Assembly (NCBI RefSeq): GCF_000188155.2
Contig: NZ_KE124774.1
Span: forward strand, 594,736-658,735
Origin: Methylocystis sp. ATCC 49242
GTDB lineage: Bacteria > Pseudomonadota > Alphaproteobacteria > Rhizobiales > Beijerinckiaceae
Direction of reading: 5' to 3'
DNA: 64,000 bases
Position 1 is the first letter of the stretch. The number at the start of each line of letters is the position of its first letter. Positions 39,819 to 49,873 of this stretch are shown in pieces. The translations under genes and the position numbers were made by a program. The notes under the pieces are model-generated. The model did no database searches, was not told the DNA's origin, and saw only the letters and a program-made list of their open reading frames with translations.

Positions 39819-40349
39819 ATGGAATGGCTCGAGTCCGATCAAGACGTGAGCGAAATGAACTCCGTCAATGAGACGCCATCAACGGCGGCGTCTGTAGTGA
39901 ATTTCCCGACCCGCCAGATTTCCTCCGGCGGCGACAACGCCGCCGCGGCCCTGAACCTCGTCGCGGAAGCCGCGGCTGCAATCAAGGGACTGGAGGAGCA
40001 AGCGGCCGAAGCGGTAGCGCGCGCTCACAATGTCGCTGACGCCGTCGTCAGGAAGCTTGAACTCGCCGATGCCCGCGCGGAGCGAGCCGAAATAGCGCAG
40101 CTCGAGGCCGAGGCAAAGATCGTCGAACTCACAGCAGCGCTCGAGGAGACGCGCAACGCATTCGATATGCTGCAATCGCGGCTCGCTGCAAAAGAAGCCG
40201 AGTTGATAAGGGTGGAGCAGCGCGCGAGCCTCGCGGAACGCCGCGCGGACGAAGCAAATGTCGCCATCCAGAGCATTGTCGAAGCGATCCGGACGCAATT
40301 GCCCGTCAGAACCGAGCTCGATCCGGATGAAGCCGGAACCGCAGCCTGA
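39819..40349 (+). CDS. Coiled-coil protein, family not recognised
   Basis: 176 residues, almost wholly helical: a disordered start, then a long coiled coil of Ala/Glu heptads (AEAAAAIKGLEEQAAEAVAR and ERAEIAQLEAEAKIVELTAA) and an acidic tail. A strong ribosome site (GGAGGAGGGA) stands before the ATG. No signal peptide or membrane helix. Could be a structural or scaffold protein; no function claimed. Confidence 0.7.
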   Translation: MEWLESDQDVSEMNSVNETPSTAASVVNFPTRQISSGGDNAAAALNLVAEAAAAIKGLEEQAAEAVARAHNVADAVVRKLELADARAERAEIAQLEAEAKIVELTAALEETRNAFDMLQSRLAAKEAELIRVEQRASLAERRADEANVAIQSIVEAIRTQLPVRTELDPDEAGTAA

Positions 40350-40449
40350 GCCCTTTATTTCCGGGCCGAATTTATCGTTTTGTACGCCGGTGAAAATGGT
40401 CTGAACACGGGTGCGCTCGCATGCTCGTGCATGAAAGTGCACCCGTGTT

Positions 40450-41301
40450 TCAGCGCGTCCCCACGTTTGTCAGGGACCCGCTCACGTCGTCGACCGGTCC
40501 TGACCCATTGCCACGGATGAAATTGTCGCCGGCGCTTTCGGCGGCGGTGAAGAGATAGACGCCTTTGCCGCTGTTTCCGGTTGCAGTCGAATGCGTAAGG
40601 CGGAGAATTGCCCCGATCTCGCTTCTGAAGCCGACAAGGTTATTGTTGGCCTCGCTGTCGACGACCATGAGTCGCGTGTATCCCTGTATCATCACGCCCG
40701 CGCCGGAATTGTTTATCGCCGACGCTTGTTTGAGGACGCCCTTCGCCGAGCCGCCGTTCGTTGTGATATTGAAGCCGTCGCCGCCGTTATTCGATGAAAT
40801 TATGTCCGTCAGCAAAAATTTCAGATTTGCCGTTGGACGAAGATATACGCCGACGCCGGTGAAATTCTGAACGGCGCAGTTTCTGATCGAAAGCGAACCA
40901 GCTGAATTTAGCTTGATTCCATTCGTCGCGGATTTGAGCCCGTCGATCGTAAGGCGTGAGATATTCACGCTGTCGTTCGCCCCGGCATTGATTGTTATTG
41001 CGTCGCCTGCGCTGGCGCGAACGACGCCGGCGCCCTCGGCGCCCGTTATCGTGATCGCCTTATTTATGTTCAAAGGACCATAATTTCCGGGGCTAAGCGC
41101 CTTTATCTCGCCGCCAGCCAAAGTCTGGTTCAAGGCGTATTGGAATGTGAGGCAGGGATTGGCCGAGGATGCGCAGTTTCCCGTATTGACGCCCTTGCTC
41201 GAGACAAAGGAAACGGCGGCTGCCTGCGCAGGGATGACCATGAGGCTGGCGGCGATCGACATGAAGCCGGCGGCGACCGGCATAGACAAAATCCTGGACA
41301 T
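40450..41301 (-). CDS. Secreted right-handed beta-helix protein
   Basis: 283 residues. A signal peptide (SMPVAAGFMSIAASLMVIPA) is followed by repeated Asn-rich turns typical of pectate-lyase-like parallel beta-helices (GDAITINAGANDSVNISRLT, NGIKLNSAGSLSIRNC and others). No catalytic residue set of a known lyase is evident. ATG at 41299-41301 has GGGGGAAG before it; the frame back to 41529 is not coding. It may be a surface or periplasmic sugar-binding protein, which is inference only. Confidence 0.8.
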   Translation of the reverse strand: MSRILSMPVAAGFMSIAASLMVIPAQAAAVSFVSSKGVNTGNCASSANPCLTFQYALNQTLAGGEIKALSPGNYGPLNINKAITITGAEGAGVVRASAGDAITINAGANDSVNISRLTIDGLKSATNGIKLNSAGSLSIRNCAVQNFTGVGVYLRPTANLKFLLTDIISSNNGGDGFNITTNGGSAKGVLKQASAINNSGAGVMIQGYTRLMVVDSEANNNLVGFRSEIGAILRLTHSTATGNSGKGVYLFTAAESAGDNFIRGNGSGPVDDVSGSLTNVGTR

Positions 41302-41562
41302 GAATGACTTCCCCCGCTGGAGATGAGGCGGCAAAGATCGCTCCTGCAGGAGTGATCTAGCGAGTTTCATCATGAACTGCGTTGTGGAAACGCACAGCGG
41401 GTTGCAGCAGCCATATCGCGATACGCGGGTTTTGCCCCGCATCCGATATTGCTCATGAAGCCGGTCACGCCTGATAGTGTGAACCGGCCGGGTAGCAGCA
41501 GCCATAGCATGAACGCAGCGCCGGATCATTGTGCATCAAGGATCCGACGCCGCCATCCCTCG

Positions 41563-41859
41563 TCAGTAGTAGTGACGCCGCGCGTAGTGGCGCCGGTAAT
41601 AGTAACGGGGCGTCGGAGCGGTGGCTGCGCCAATGAGCGCGCCGCCGGCCGCCCCGATTGCGCCGGCGGCCAATGTCGGGCCAGCGAGGCCGCCCGAAGC
41701 CAGAGCGCCAATTCCCGCGCCGCCGAGGCCGCCGATTACGCCTCCTCCCAAGGCGCGTTCGCCGGGAGTGTAGCAGCCGTATAGCGGGAGAGAAGCCGTC
41801 AGTAGCGCGGCAAGAACAATGACCTTTTTTACGGGGCGGGCGACAACCAGACTTTGCAT
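41563..41859 (-). CDS. Glycine-zipper lipoprotein
   Basis: 98 residues: export signal with lipobox-like LPLYGC, then a Gly/Ala zipper (GERALGGGVIGGLGGAGIGA and following), and a Tyr/Arg/His-rich C-terminus. Such proteins occur widely in alphaproteobacterial envelopes and have no assigned function. It starts at the ATG at 41857-41859. Confidence 0.75.
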   Translation of the reverse strand: MQSLVVARPVKKVIVLAALLTASLPLYGCYTPGERALGGGVIGGLGGAGIGALASGGLAGPTLAAGAIGAAGGALIGAATAPTPRYYYRRHYARRHYY

Positions 41860-42189
41860 TGACGAGACCTCGGTTCGGTGCGTTTGACTGATCATCCCGA
41901 ACGGGAATCGCCCGGGAAATCAAACCTCAAAATGAACCAGCTTTAAGCCTTAACGATGGCCTCGGCTCCGCGCGTCACGACGAATTCCCGCAGTATTGCC
42001 CCAATGCGAATATTTCTCAATTTTTGCCGCCCAAAAACGAAACGCCGCGACGCCATATTCCTTTCGGCCGAGCGCCAATAAAGGTCGTCGTGACGTCCTC
42101 CGGACAGGCCTCCACGAAAATCACCCCTGCCGTCATGCCAAAGCTGGCGCTGTCTCTTTGGCGGCAAAGCCTGGGGCGCCGGCGGAGAA
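41860..42189. other. Intergenic region, 330 bp
   Basis: Between the glycine-zipper lipoprotein and the next minus-strand frame. Frames on both strands look like shadows. Nothing recognised. Confidence 0.35.
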
Positions 42190-42480
42190 TCAAAGCTCCT
42201 CGGCGAAATATGCTCTAGTAGCAGCGAACGCCTCAACGAGCATGCGCCTGTCGGTTTCGTGCTGCTCGAACCAGGTGATGTCGTTGTCGTCGCCCTGCGG
42301 CTGATCCAGTCCCCAACAGCAAATGCACTTGTCAGCCAGTTCTTCGTCACTGGATTCGTTTAGCGCCGATATCAGGTATTGGCATGACCCGTTGCTGCAT
42401 CTCGTCAACCAGCGCACGGCGATGTCGATGCATCTTTCCCACCCTCTGGGCGAGGCGCCGGTCTGCAGATAGCTCCTCAT
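42190..42480 (-). CDS. Hypothetical small protein
   Basis: From the ATG at 42478-42480 the product has 96 residues with six cysteines and many acidic residues (NESSDEELADKCICCWGLDQ near the middle). A GAGAAAG-like site precedes the ATG. I do not recognise a family. Codon use is compatible with a gene, but the support is modest; the longer frame to 42582 is a further possibility. Confidence 0.4.
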   Translation of the reverse strand: MRSYLQTGASPRGWERCIDIAVRWLTRCSNGSCQYLISALNESSDEELADKCICCWGLDQPQGDDNDITWFEQHETDRRMLVEAFAATRAYFAEEL

Positions 42481-42696
42481 CGACGCTTTCTCGGATTTGT
42501 CTCTGCTCGATGCAAAGCGCTTATATGAATGAGATAGAACCCGCCTCCTGCAACGCAAGGCTTTGCAGATAAGTTCCCGCAACGAAATGCGGCGTCACTT
42601 CACGGATTTGACCGATGCGCGTCGGAACCATGACCAGTCTATCGACGTTTAAGAGTCGGGTCGGTGAAACCTGATTTTGCAGGTCGGTGACATCAG

Positions 42697-43122
42697 ATGT
42701 CTAACCTTACGGACAGGCCGACGACTGACGTTGATCTCACGAGCGGAGATACCGCGCGGAAGGTTTCGGCGCCGAGCGCCGCGACGAAGCCTGTCGAAGG
42801 AAATGACTCTCTGGAACTTCGGGAAAACGCCCGGGGAACGAACGACCCCGAGAAATGCGTCGTGACGGAGGTTGTCGGCAAAATCCTACAATCCGGCTCA
42901 AGCGATCAGCTGAGGGGATACGCGAACGAGGCGGTGGGGAAAACGAAGCTTGCTCTCGGCCTCGCCGTACAATCACCCGAGCTTGCCGTCGCCGGGATTG
43001 CGCAAAGCGCTCTTGGCGAAGTGCAGAAATTCGTTGGCGAAGCGAAACTGGCGGAGGAAATGGCCCAGACGGTCGACGAGGATCGAAATTCGGCTGAACC
43101 CCCGAGCGGCGCAGGTTTATAG
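42697..43122 (+). CDS. CsbD-like stress protein
   Basis: 141 residues with a disordered start and a CsbD-type helical hairpin (GSSDQLRGYANEAVGKTKLA). CsbD-like proteins are small general-stress proteins of unknown mechanism, common in bacteria. It precedes the large GH94-like gene in the same direction, 334 bp away. The assignment rests on the helical pattern and should be treated as moderate. Confidence 0.6.
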   Translation: MSNLTDRPTTDVDLTSGDTARKVSAPSAATKPVEGNDSLELRENARGTNDPEKCVVTEVVGKILQSGSSDQLRGYANEAVGKTKLALGLAVQSPELAVAGIAQSALGEVQKFVGEAKLAEEMAQTVDEDRNSAEPPSGAGL

Positions 43123-43456
43123 CCAGCGCAATTGTCGCCGTCGATCAGGGTTTAGACCCGGCAAACTGGCGAGACGCGCGGCCGCGCCTCACGTTGGCGG
43201 GCAATCTGCATCCATTTCAAGCCTGCATCCGATCGCAAGGACTCGGGTCACTCATCCGACGATCCGAAGCGAATGGCCGTCGCCGGACGATGGCGCGCGC
43301 AGCGAGGTGAAGGATCAGACCGCCTCTGCGCGATTTTCCCGAGAATCGCTTTATCATGTCGCCAGGCTCGAGCTCGAGGGCGTCCGGTCTCGTGTTTTTC
43401 TGTCGCCGTAACCGCAAAGGTCGTCGGGACAAGAGGCCATTGTCGAAGGACAGGGA
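43123..43456. other. Intergenic region, 334 bp
   Basis: Lies between the CsbD-like gene and the GH94-like gene. Overlapping frames on both strands look like shadows. No terminator or RNA recognised. Confidence 0.4.
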
Positions 43457-46400
43457 ATGTTGCAAACGCCAGCAGAAAATATCACGACGCCGCGCATGGA
43501 CGATCTTGGCCTGTCACGAATCGCCAACAGGGCAGGGGTCTCGATCAGCCTGTTGCCGAACGGCGCGGTCTTCGCGATCGAACATGTGCGGGACAACCGC
43601 CGTATCATGATCAACCAGACGCTCGCGTCGCCGATCGCCGATGGGATGGGCGGACTTTATCTGCGAACCGGGGGCGCCGACCCGGTGATCCTCCCCGTCA
43701 TCGGCCCCAATGCGAGATGCCGTGTCGGCGTGGGGGAGGACCGCTTTGTGTGGGAGGGCGTGCAGAAGGGCTTGCGACATCGCGTCAGCCTGTGGCTGCA
43801 TCCGGACTTGAACCTGTGGCTATGGCGAGTCGAGGCGCACAACCTGCGAGACCGGGAGATCTCCTGCGACGCCATCTTCATTCAGGATATCGGCCTGGGC
43901 GAACCGGCCTTCCTGATGAACAATGAAGCCTATGCGAGCCAATATCTAGATCATTTTGTCGCGACGCATCCGCGAATGAATTTTGTTTTGATGAATCGCC
44001 AGAATCTTTGGCAAGCCGGCGCGCATCCCTGGGTCGCCCATGGTTGCCTCGACGGCGCAGAAGGCTACGCAACCGATTTCCGCCAGCTGATGGGGCCTGC
44101 CTACCGCGACGCCGACCAGATTGACTTCAGCTTTGGGACCACGCTCCCTTCCCACCGTCAGCAATACGAAACAGCTTGCGCTGCGCTGCAATCCGGCCCT
44201 GCCGCGCTGGCGCCTGGCGCCGAGGCCGCGTGGACGTTTTTCGGATTCTACACGCCAGACCATCCGGCGGCTTCGAGCGCCGCCGATCTCGCGTTGATCG
44301 ATATCGCCGAACGCGCCGGCGCGAACTGGAAGCCGTGTAAAGCCGCGTTGTCTCTGCCGCTGCGGACTCATTTGCATGACGCCTCGCCGCTCATCGCCCG
44401 CAACCTCGATGAGAGTGCGATAGGTGCGCTTTATCCACAACGCACGCATGTCGAGCAGGCGGGCGGCGAGTTTCTGTCGTTCTTTACGCCCGATAAAACC
44501 CACAGCAGGCATATCGTCTTGCGCGAAAAGGAGCACATTGTGGCGCGCCGCCATGGCGCCTTGCTGTTCAGCGGCGCCGAGATGTTGCCGAGTGACGATA
44601 CCTTGTGCGCCACCTGCTGGATGCACGGCGTTTTCGGCGCGCAACTCACCATCGGCAATACATCTTTTCACAAGCTCTTTTCCGTTTCGCGTGATCCCTA
44701 CAACATCACGCGGGGTAACGGGTTGCGCATGCTGGTCGAAATCGGGAATCGATGGCGATTGCTGGCTACGCCGTCCGCATTTGAAATGGGCTTATGCGAT
44801 TGTCGCTGGATATATCAACTCGAGGACCGAACCATTGCGGTCTCCGCGGTTGTCTCCGGCGAAGAGCCTGCGATGCAGTGGCGAATTACCGTCGAGGGCG
44901 CCCCCTGTCGCTTGCTTATTTTCGGCCACCTCGTCATCGGCGAGCATGAATTCGCACATGCGGGTAGGATGGAAATCGACGCGACGAAAAATCAGTTCAC
45001 CTTCCGGCCGGATGTGGATGGCATGTGGGCCCGGCAATATCCGCAGGCGGTCTTCCATCTGGTAACAAGCGCGCCCGAGCAAGTCGAAGCAGTCGGCGGC
45101 GACGAATTGCTTTACGTGGACAACAGACGGCGCAGCGGCGCGTATGCAGTGATGCGAACTTGTCCCACGCGCGAATTCGTATTCGCGGTCGTCGGTTCGC
45201 TGACGGATGCAAAGCGAGCGGAGTCGTTGGCGGCGAAATATCGCGGGCTAGTCGGCCACGAAGCGATGCTGGCCAAATCCACGCATTACTGGCGCAACAT
45301 TACGCGCGGGCTGCGTCTGGAGGGTCCCGCGCCTGATGCCGAGGTCGAGGCCATCAACACGATCTTTCCCTGGTTCGCACACGACGCCATGGCGCATCTC
45401 ACAGTGCCTCATGGCCTCGAGCAATATTCGGGCGCCGCATGGGGAACGCGCGACGTTTGCCAGGGCCCGATGGAATTGCTCCTGTCACTCGAGCACGACG
45501 AGCCCGCCAAGGCGATTCTCCGGATCGTTTTTTCCCAGCAGCACGAAAAGCGGGGCGATTGGCCGCAATGGTTCATGCTGGATCCCTATTCATCGATAAG
45601 GGACAGCGAAGCGCATGGGGACGTTATTATCTGGCCTCTGAAGGCCCTGTGCGATTACGTCGAAGCGACCGGGGATTTTGCTTTTCTCGACGAGCGGGTC
45701 GCCTGGAGGCGTGGAGATACTTTCGAGAAGACGGCCTATTCGGACTCCGTTGCGACGCATGTGGAAACCCTGATCTCTAAGGTGCGCGAGCGTGTCATCC
45801 CTGGCACGCATCTCATCCGCTACGGGAACGGCGACTGGAACGACTCTCTTCAACCTGTCGATCCCGAGAAGCGCGACTGGATGGTAAGTAGCTGGACTGT
45901 CGCGCTGCTCTATCAACAATTGCGCCGCTACGCCGAAATCCTGCGGCGGATTGGGCGCAATGAGGCCGCTGATGAGCTTGGGTCCATCGCCGCGGGCATG
46001 CGGGAAGATTTCAATCGCTTCCTCATTCGCGACGAGACGCTGGCCGGCTATGCCTTGTTCAAGCCGGACGGCGACATGCCGGCGCTGCTGCTCCATCCGA
46101 GCGCCGATGCAATCGGTCCTGCTTACTCGATGCTTCCGATGGTGCAAGCGATAGCCGGAGGAGTCTTCACTCAGGAGCAGGCGCAGCGTCATCTCGACCT
46201 TGTCAGAAATTACCTGCTGTTTCCCGATGGGGCGCGCCTCATGGACAGGCCGATAGCCTATCACGGCGGCCCTGAAACGACTTTCCGACGAGCGGAATCC
46301 GCCGCCTTCTTCGGCCGGGAAATTGGCCTGATGTATACGCATTCACACTTGCGTTATGCGGAAGCCATGAGCATCCTCGGCGATCCCGATGCGCTTTGGG

Positions 46401-46735
46401 AGGCGCTGCTTGTCGCCAATCCAATCGCCGTCACCGATCGATTGGCTCATGCGTCCTTGCGGCAACGCAACGCCTATTTCAGCAGCAGTGACGCGGCCTT
46501 TGCGGATCGGTGTCAGGCAAGCGCCGAATGGTCGCGCGTCAGGGCCGGGACTATTTCGGTCGACGGCGGATGGCGTATCTATTCAAGCGGACCGGGTCTT
46601 TACACAAATATGCTGGTGCAGCACGCTTTCGGAGTGCGGCGGATTTTCGGAGCGCGTAGCGTGAAACCTTGCCTGCCGACTTCCAAGGAAGGCTTGACTT
46701 TAACGTGGGCGGATCGCCATGTCGTCGCCTCGTGA
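43457..46735 (+). CDS. GH94/GH36-like large carbohydrate-active protein (cellobiose-phosphorylase-like)
   Basis: 1092 residues. An N-terminal beta-sandwich (LPNGAVFAIEHVRDNRRIMI) is followed by middle segments and an (alpha/alpha)6 barrel near the C-terminus, with the GH94 hallmark GNGDWNDSLQPV, where the Asp is the general acid, and ARGNGDW-like context in TREVC-like WGTRDVCQGPMELLL. Such enzymes phosphorolyse beta-glucosidic bonds, and in cyclic beta-glucan synthases similar domains act in chain-length control. The exact substrate is unclear. No signal peptide is visible, so it is probably cytoplasmic. Neighbours are stress-type small genes, not a sugar operon. Confidence 0.75.
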   Translation: MLQTPAENITTPRMDDLGLSRIANRAGVSISLLPNGAVFAIEHVRDNRRIMINQTLASPIADGMGGLYLRTGGADPVILPVIGPNARCRVGVGEDRFVWEGVQKGLRHRVSLWLHPDLNLWLWRVEAHNLRDREISCDAIFIQDIGLGEPAFLMNNEAYASQYLDHFVATHPRMNFVLMNRQNLWQAGAHPWVAHGCLDGAEGYATDFRQLMGPAYRDADQIDFSFGTTLPSHRQQYETACAALQSGPAALAPGAEAAWTFFGFYTPDHPAASSAADLALIDIAERAGANWKPCKAALSLPLRTHLHDASPLIARNLDESAIGALYPQRTHVEQAGGEFLSFFTPDKTHSRHIVLREKEHIVARRHGALLFSGAEMLPSDDTLCATCWMHGVFGAQLTIGNTSFHKLFSVSRDPYNITRGNGLRMLVEIGNRWRLLATPSAFEMGLCDCRWIYQLEDRTIAVSAVVSGEEPAMQWRITVEGAPCRLLIFGHLVIGEHEFAHAGRMEIDATKNQFTFRPDVDGMWARQYPQAVFHLVTSAPEQVEAVGGDELLYVDNRRRSGAYAVMRTCPTREFVFAVVGSLTDAKRAESLAAKYRGLVGHEAMLAKSTHYWRNITRGLRLEGPAPDAEVEAINTIFPWFAHDAMAHLTVPHGLEQYSGAAWGTRDVCQGPMELLLSLEHDEPAKAILRIVFSQQHEKRGDWPQWFMLDPYSSIRDSEAHGDVIIWPLKALCDYVEATGDFAFLDERVAWRRGDTFEKTAYSDSVATHVETLISKVRERVIPGTHLIRYGNGDWNDSLQPVDPEKRDWMVSSWTVALLYQQLRRYAEILRRIGRNEAADELGSIAAGMREDFNRFLIRDETLAGYALFKPDGDMPALLLHPSADAIGPAYSMLPMVQAIAGGVFTQEQAQRHLDLVRNYLLFPDGARLMDRPIAYHGGPETTFRRAESAAFFGREIGLMYTHSHLRYAEAMSILGDPDALWEALLVANPIAVTDRLAHASLRQRNAYFSSSDAAFADRCQASAEWSRVRAGTISVDGGWRIYSSGPGLYTNMLVQHAFGVRRIFGARSVKPCLPTSKEGLTLTWADRHVVAS

Positions 46736-46947
46736 ACGCATGGCGGAAGCTGCGCCCGGATAGGGCTCGCCTGCTCATCGCGTCGGTTCGTAAGCGCGAT
46801 GGTTCACGCGACGCGGCGATGAATGAGAGCGCAACGGCCCGAAAGCAAGACGGTTAATCAGAAGAACGCCCCAACCGCTGGAGAGCGTTCAGGAAAAGTG
46901 TAGGCGGTTTTCCGTTTGAACGCGCGACAAGATAGCAAGCGTGAGCG

Positions 46948-46975
46948 ACTTCGGCGAATTCGAATTCGCCGAAGT
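46948..46975. promoter_or_regulatory. Perfect 28-bp palindrome
   Basis: Both strands of ACTTCGGCGAATTC / GAATTCGCCGAAGT meet with no spacer. It lies between the GH94-like gene stop and the end of the small Cys-rich gene on the other strand. No T-run follows on either side, so an operator or a stem-shaped 3' end is more likely than a standard terminator. Confidence 0.5.
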
Positions 46976-47010
46976 TGTTCTCGTGTAACGATCGCGCGCT
47001 CTTGATCGAT

Positions 47011-47241
47011 TTACCAACAGGGCCGACACCAGCAGCGCCACGGACCACAAGTGCGCACATAGCCAGGTCTGCACCAGCGTCCCCACCCGCGGCACGCAGC
47101 CGCGTCGACAGGACTGAAATTTTGTGTTGCCGAGAGAACGCTTGCTGCGCCGCGCAGCGTTTGCGCCTCTGATTGAGATATGAATGGGCCGAAGCTCAGA
47201 CTGGCCATGACGACCATGCATATGAAAATGCGATTTTGCAT
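47011..47241 (-). CDS. Small secreted Cys/Trp-rich protein
   Basis: 76 residues. A signal peptide (MQNRIFICMVVMASLSFGPF, cleaved near SEAQ) is followed by a C-terminal motif that alternates Cys, Trp and Arg (CRGWGRWCRPGYVRTCGPWR and CWCRPCW). This resembles small proteins with GCG/CRPN-type repeats described in alphaproteobacteria, though I match the style rather than the sequence. GAGGAG is 7 bases before the ATG at 47239-47241. Function unknown. Confidence 0.65.
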   Translation of the reverse strand: MQNRIFICMVVMASLSFGPFISQSEAQTLRGAASVLSATQNFSPVDAAACRGWGRWCRPGYVRTCGPWRCWCRPCW

Positions 47242-47397
47242 GAATGATCTCCTCGAGGACGGCCTCCAACAAGGAACATGCTAGGGCGGCAAATATGAAA
47301 AATCCAGCCGCGGCCCGACAAACATGGGAACTCAGCCGCGGGCGAAGCAGCGAATCCTGCATCGCCCGCGCTCGTGAGATTTTCGTTCAGACGTTGT

Positions 47398-47559
47398 CTA
47401 CATGAACGATCCCAACACCGCTCCGCCCATACCGCCGATAATGGTGCTCGCGAGCGCCGCCGGGAAGCCTATCGTCGCGCCACCCAATGCTGCGCCGAAT
47501 GCGGCTCCTATAATCGCAAGCACAACAGTCATTGCGATGTGTTCCTTGTAAGTAACCAT
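47398..47559 (-). CDS. Small glycine-zipper membrane protein
   Basis: 53 residues: MVTYKEHIAMTVVLAIIGAA then a Gly/Ala zipper (GGATIGFPAALASTIIGGMG) ending AVLGSFM. Two helices can be drawn. AAGGAG stands 8 bases before the ATG at 47557-47559. Family not named, but glycine-zipper proteins are often envelope stress proteins. Confidence 0.65.
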   Translation of the reverse strand: MVTYKEHIAMTVVLAIIGAAFGAALGGATIGFPAALASTIIGGMGGAVLGSFM

Positions 47560-48112
47560 CGCGCTACTCCTTGGCTGCATTGTAACCCGCTTCCTTTACG
47601 CGCCGAAGCCGGCGCATGCGGGCTTGCCAATTCAACTTCTGGATGGCGCATGGTGTTCCCATGCCATGCAAGATCGTTGGAAAGCCCGGCTGCGTTCAAG
47701 GCGCTGCGCGCCAGCGCAGAGATATGTTGCTTAAAGGCGGCTTCATCGCGCCGGTCACATTCGCCCGCGCTGGCGAGTTCGGCGCAGGGAACGCGAACCG
47801 AGGAAAGGCGCAACTCCGCCGATCGCCGCCGGTAGGGACGATCCGGGCGAAAGTAACCAAAATCCCTTGCCGGAGCCGGCGCGTGGCGGTCGACGCAAGA
47901 CGCGTTCGCCGCGGCGCTATGACGGCTGACTTGACCTGCTGGTTGGGTGGCCAAGGGCCTGCATGCCGCCTTGCTCACTCCTTAACCTCGACGTTGCACT
48001 TTCTATAGATTCATCCAAGATTCCGGGGGCTATCGGGTTAGCGTTGGTTGATGATACGCCCGATGCGGCGCGTTGGCGGAACGCGGCGAGAAAAGTAGCA
48101 GGAGGCCACAAT
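47560..48112. other. Intergenic region, 553 bp
   Basis: Open frames on both strands are shadow-like. The last 100 or so bases must hold the promoter of the next gene; no clear -35/-10 pair was found. No RNA recognised. Confidence 0.4.
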
Positions 48113-49873
48113 ATGTCACTGATCGACCGGTTTTTTCGGCGTGATGAAGGATTCACTGCGGCAGGCCCGAATTCGGCGGCCGGGGCTGCGGGGGCGCGCA
48201 GCGGCAGCGTTCGCAAGCGCAAAAGCAATTCCTCGCTCTACAGGTGGGCCTTCGTCATCCACAAATGGGCCGGGTTGATCGGCGCCGCATGGCTCGCCGT
48301 GCTCGGGCTGACGGGCTTCTTCCTGAATAACGACGACTGGCGATGGCTGCAGCAGGTGACGGCGCCGCACTGGCTGGTCAGCGATTCCGTCAGCATGAAC
48401 GCCGCGCGAAATGTCGTACGTTATCTCCAGATCGATCCGAATGACGCCACGAGGCGGCTCGCCGCCGGTCCGCGCGGCCTCTGGCGAAGCGACGACGGCG
48501 GGGCCAATTGGCGGGCGACACAATTCAAGGACAATGCGCATCCGCAGGTGTTCGCCATCGAGGCCGATCCTGCGCTCGGCTGGAAGCGGCTGTGGATTGG
48601 GACAGACATGGGTCTCTTCGCAACAAGCGATAGAGGCGATACGGCGGAGATCGCGGGACTCGCGGGCGAACGCGTCACGGCTCTCGCGCAAGGCGCGACG
48701 CCGAACGAAATGCTTGGCGTCATCGACAAGTCGCGCGTCTTTCGCTTCGACCCGGAGTTGGCGTCGAGGGCCGAAATACTCGATATTGCGCCGCTGCCAG
48801 ACGACGCGCGTCCGCTGGGCGTTCGTCTCCATCGCTTCGTCCGCTCGATCCATTTCGGGCGCGGTTTGTTCGAGGAGAAGACGTCGCGGCTCCTCAATGA
48901 TCTCGGCGGACTTGGAATGCTGACTCTTGCCATGACCGGCCTTCTCTACTGGGGTTTCGACAAATGGTGGCGCGTGCAGGCGAAGGCGGGCGTTCGCGGC
49001 ATGTCGCCGGAAGCCAAGCGCGCGACGACAAGCTGGCTATACCGCATTCACGGTGCGACGCTCGGCCTCATCGCCGCTCCCGTCCTCCTTTATCTCGCCC
49101 TCACGGGCATCGTGGTCGACCACGATCAGGAGCTCGGCGGGCTGCTGCGTAGCATCAGCACCCCGACCGCGCTGCTGACCCCGGCCTTCCGCCTGAACAG
49201 TTGGGATCGCCACATCGATGCGATCGTCGGCTATCCAGACGCGCCGGGAGCGTTCTCCGTTGGCAATTTCCTCGGCATGTTCACGACTGCCGACGACGGG
49301 AAGACATGGGCGCGCGAGAGCAACGCCGATGGCCAGCCGATCGGCGGCGCCAACCGCATGCGGCGCATCGGCGACAGGGTTGTCATCATGTCGGGCATGG
49401 GTTCGACGGCGATCATCCGCGGCGACGACTATGCATTCCATGAGGCTGCGCTGGCGCCTGCCGATCCCGGCATGGGCGAAAGAATGGATCGGGGCTCCGG
49501 CCGGGAGCAAGGCGCAGGGTCGGGGGGCATGAGGCCGCAGGGCGCGTCGCAGTCGGCGCGGCCGATGTCGATGAGCATGGGCGCCTTCTCCCGCGGATTT
49601 GCGCCCTCTGACGTCACCGCTTTCGAGGGTGGGCTACTATGGCGTACCAGCGCAAAACTCGTCTTCACGAGCCTTGATGGCGCGCGGCTCAAAATGTTTG
49701 AGCCGACGAATCCCGACTCGCCCGGCGTCCCGATGTTCATGTGGTTGCGCAGCATCCACACCGGCGCGCTGTTCTGGAGCGAATGGCGCTGGGTGAACGA
49801 TATCTTCGCGACGTTCGCTCTCTTCCTGATCGGGACCGGGCTTATTCGCTGGTGGCGTCAGAAGTGGATGTAG
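48113..49873 (+). CDS. PepSY-associated-like inner-membrane protein with embedded Asp-box (BNR) repeats
   Basis: 586 residues. Membrane helices: WAGLIGAAWLAVLGLTGFFL, then GMLTLAMTGLLYWGFDKWW, TLGLIAAPVLLYLALTGIVV and, at the end, IFATFALFLIGTGLIRWWRQ, the layout of PepSY-associated proteins that sit next to metal and siderophore receptors. The soluble parts contain beta-propeller Asp boxes (RSDDGGANWR, TADDGKTWAR). A Met/Gly/Ser-rich loop near residue 460-500 could be unstructured or metal-binding. AGGAGG is 8 bases before the ATG. The receptor gene follows in the same direction 845 bp later, across a permease relic. Confidence 0.7.
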   Translation: MSLIDRFFRRDEGFTAAGPNSAAGAAGARSGSVRKRKSNSSLYRWAFVIHKWAGLIGAAWLAVLGLTGFFLNNDDWRWLQQVTAPHWLVSDSVSMNAARNVVRYLQIDPNDATRRLAAGPRGLWRSDDGGANWRATQFKDNAHPQVFAIEADPALGWKRLWIGTDMGLFATSDRGDTAEIAGLAGERVTALAQGATPNEMLGVIDKSRVFRFDPELASRAEILDIAPLPDDARPLGVRLHRFVRSIHFGRGLFEEKTSRLLNDLGGLGMLTLAMTGLLYWGFDKWWRVQAKAGVRGMSPEAKRATTSWLYRIHGATLGLIAAPVLLYLALTGIVVDHDQELGGLLRSISTPTALLTPAFRLNSWDRHIDAIVGYPDAPGAFSVGNFLGMFTTADDGKTWARESNADGQPIGGANRMRRIGDRVVIMSGMGSTAIIRGDDYAFHEAALAPADPGMGERMDRGSGREQGAGSGGMRPQGASQSARPMSMSMGAFSRGFAPSDVTAFEGGLLWRTSAKLVFTSLDGARLKMFEPTNPDSPGVPMFMWLRSIHTGALFWSEWRWVNDIFATFALFLIGTGLIRWWRQKWM

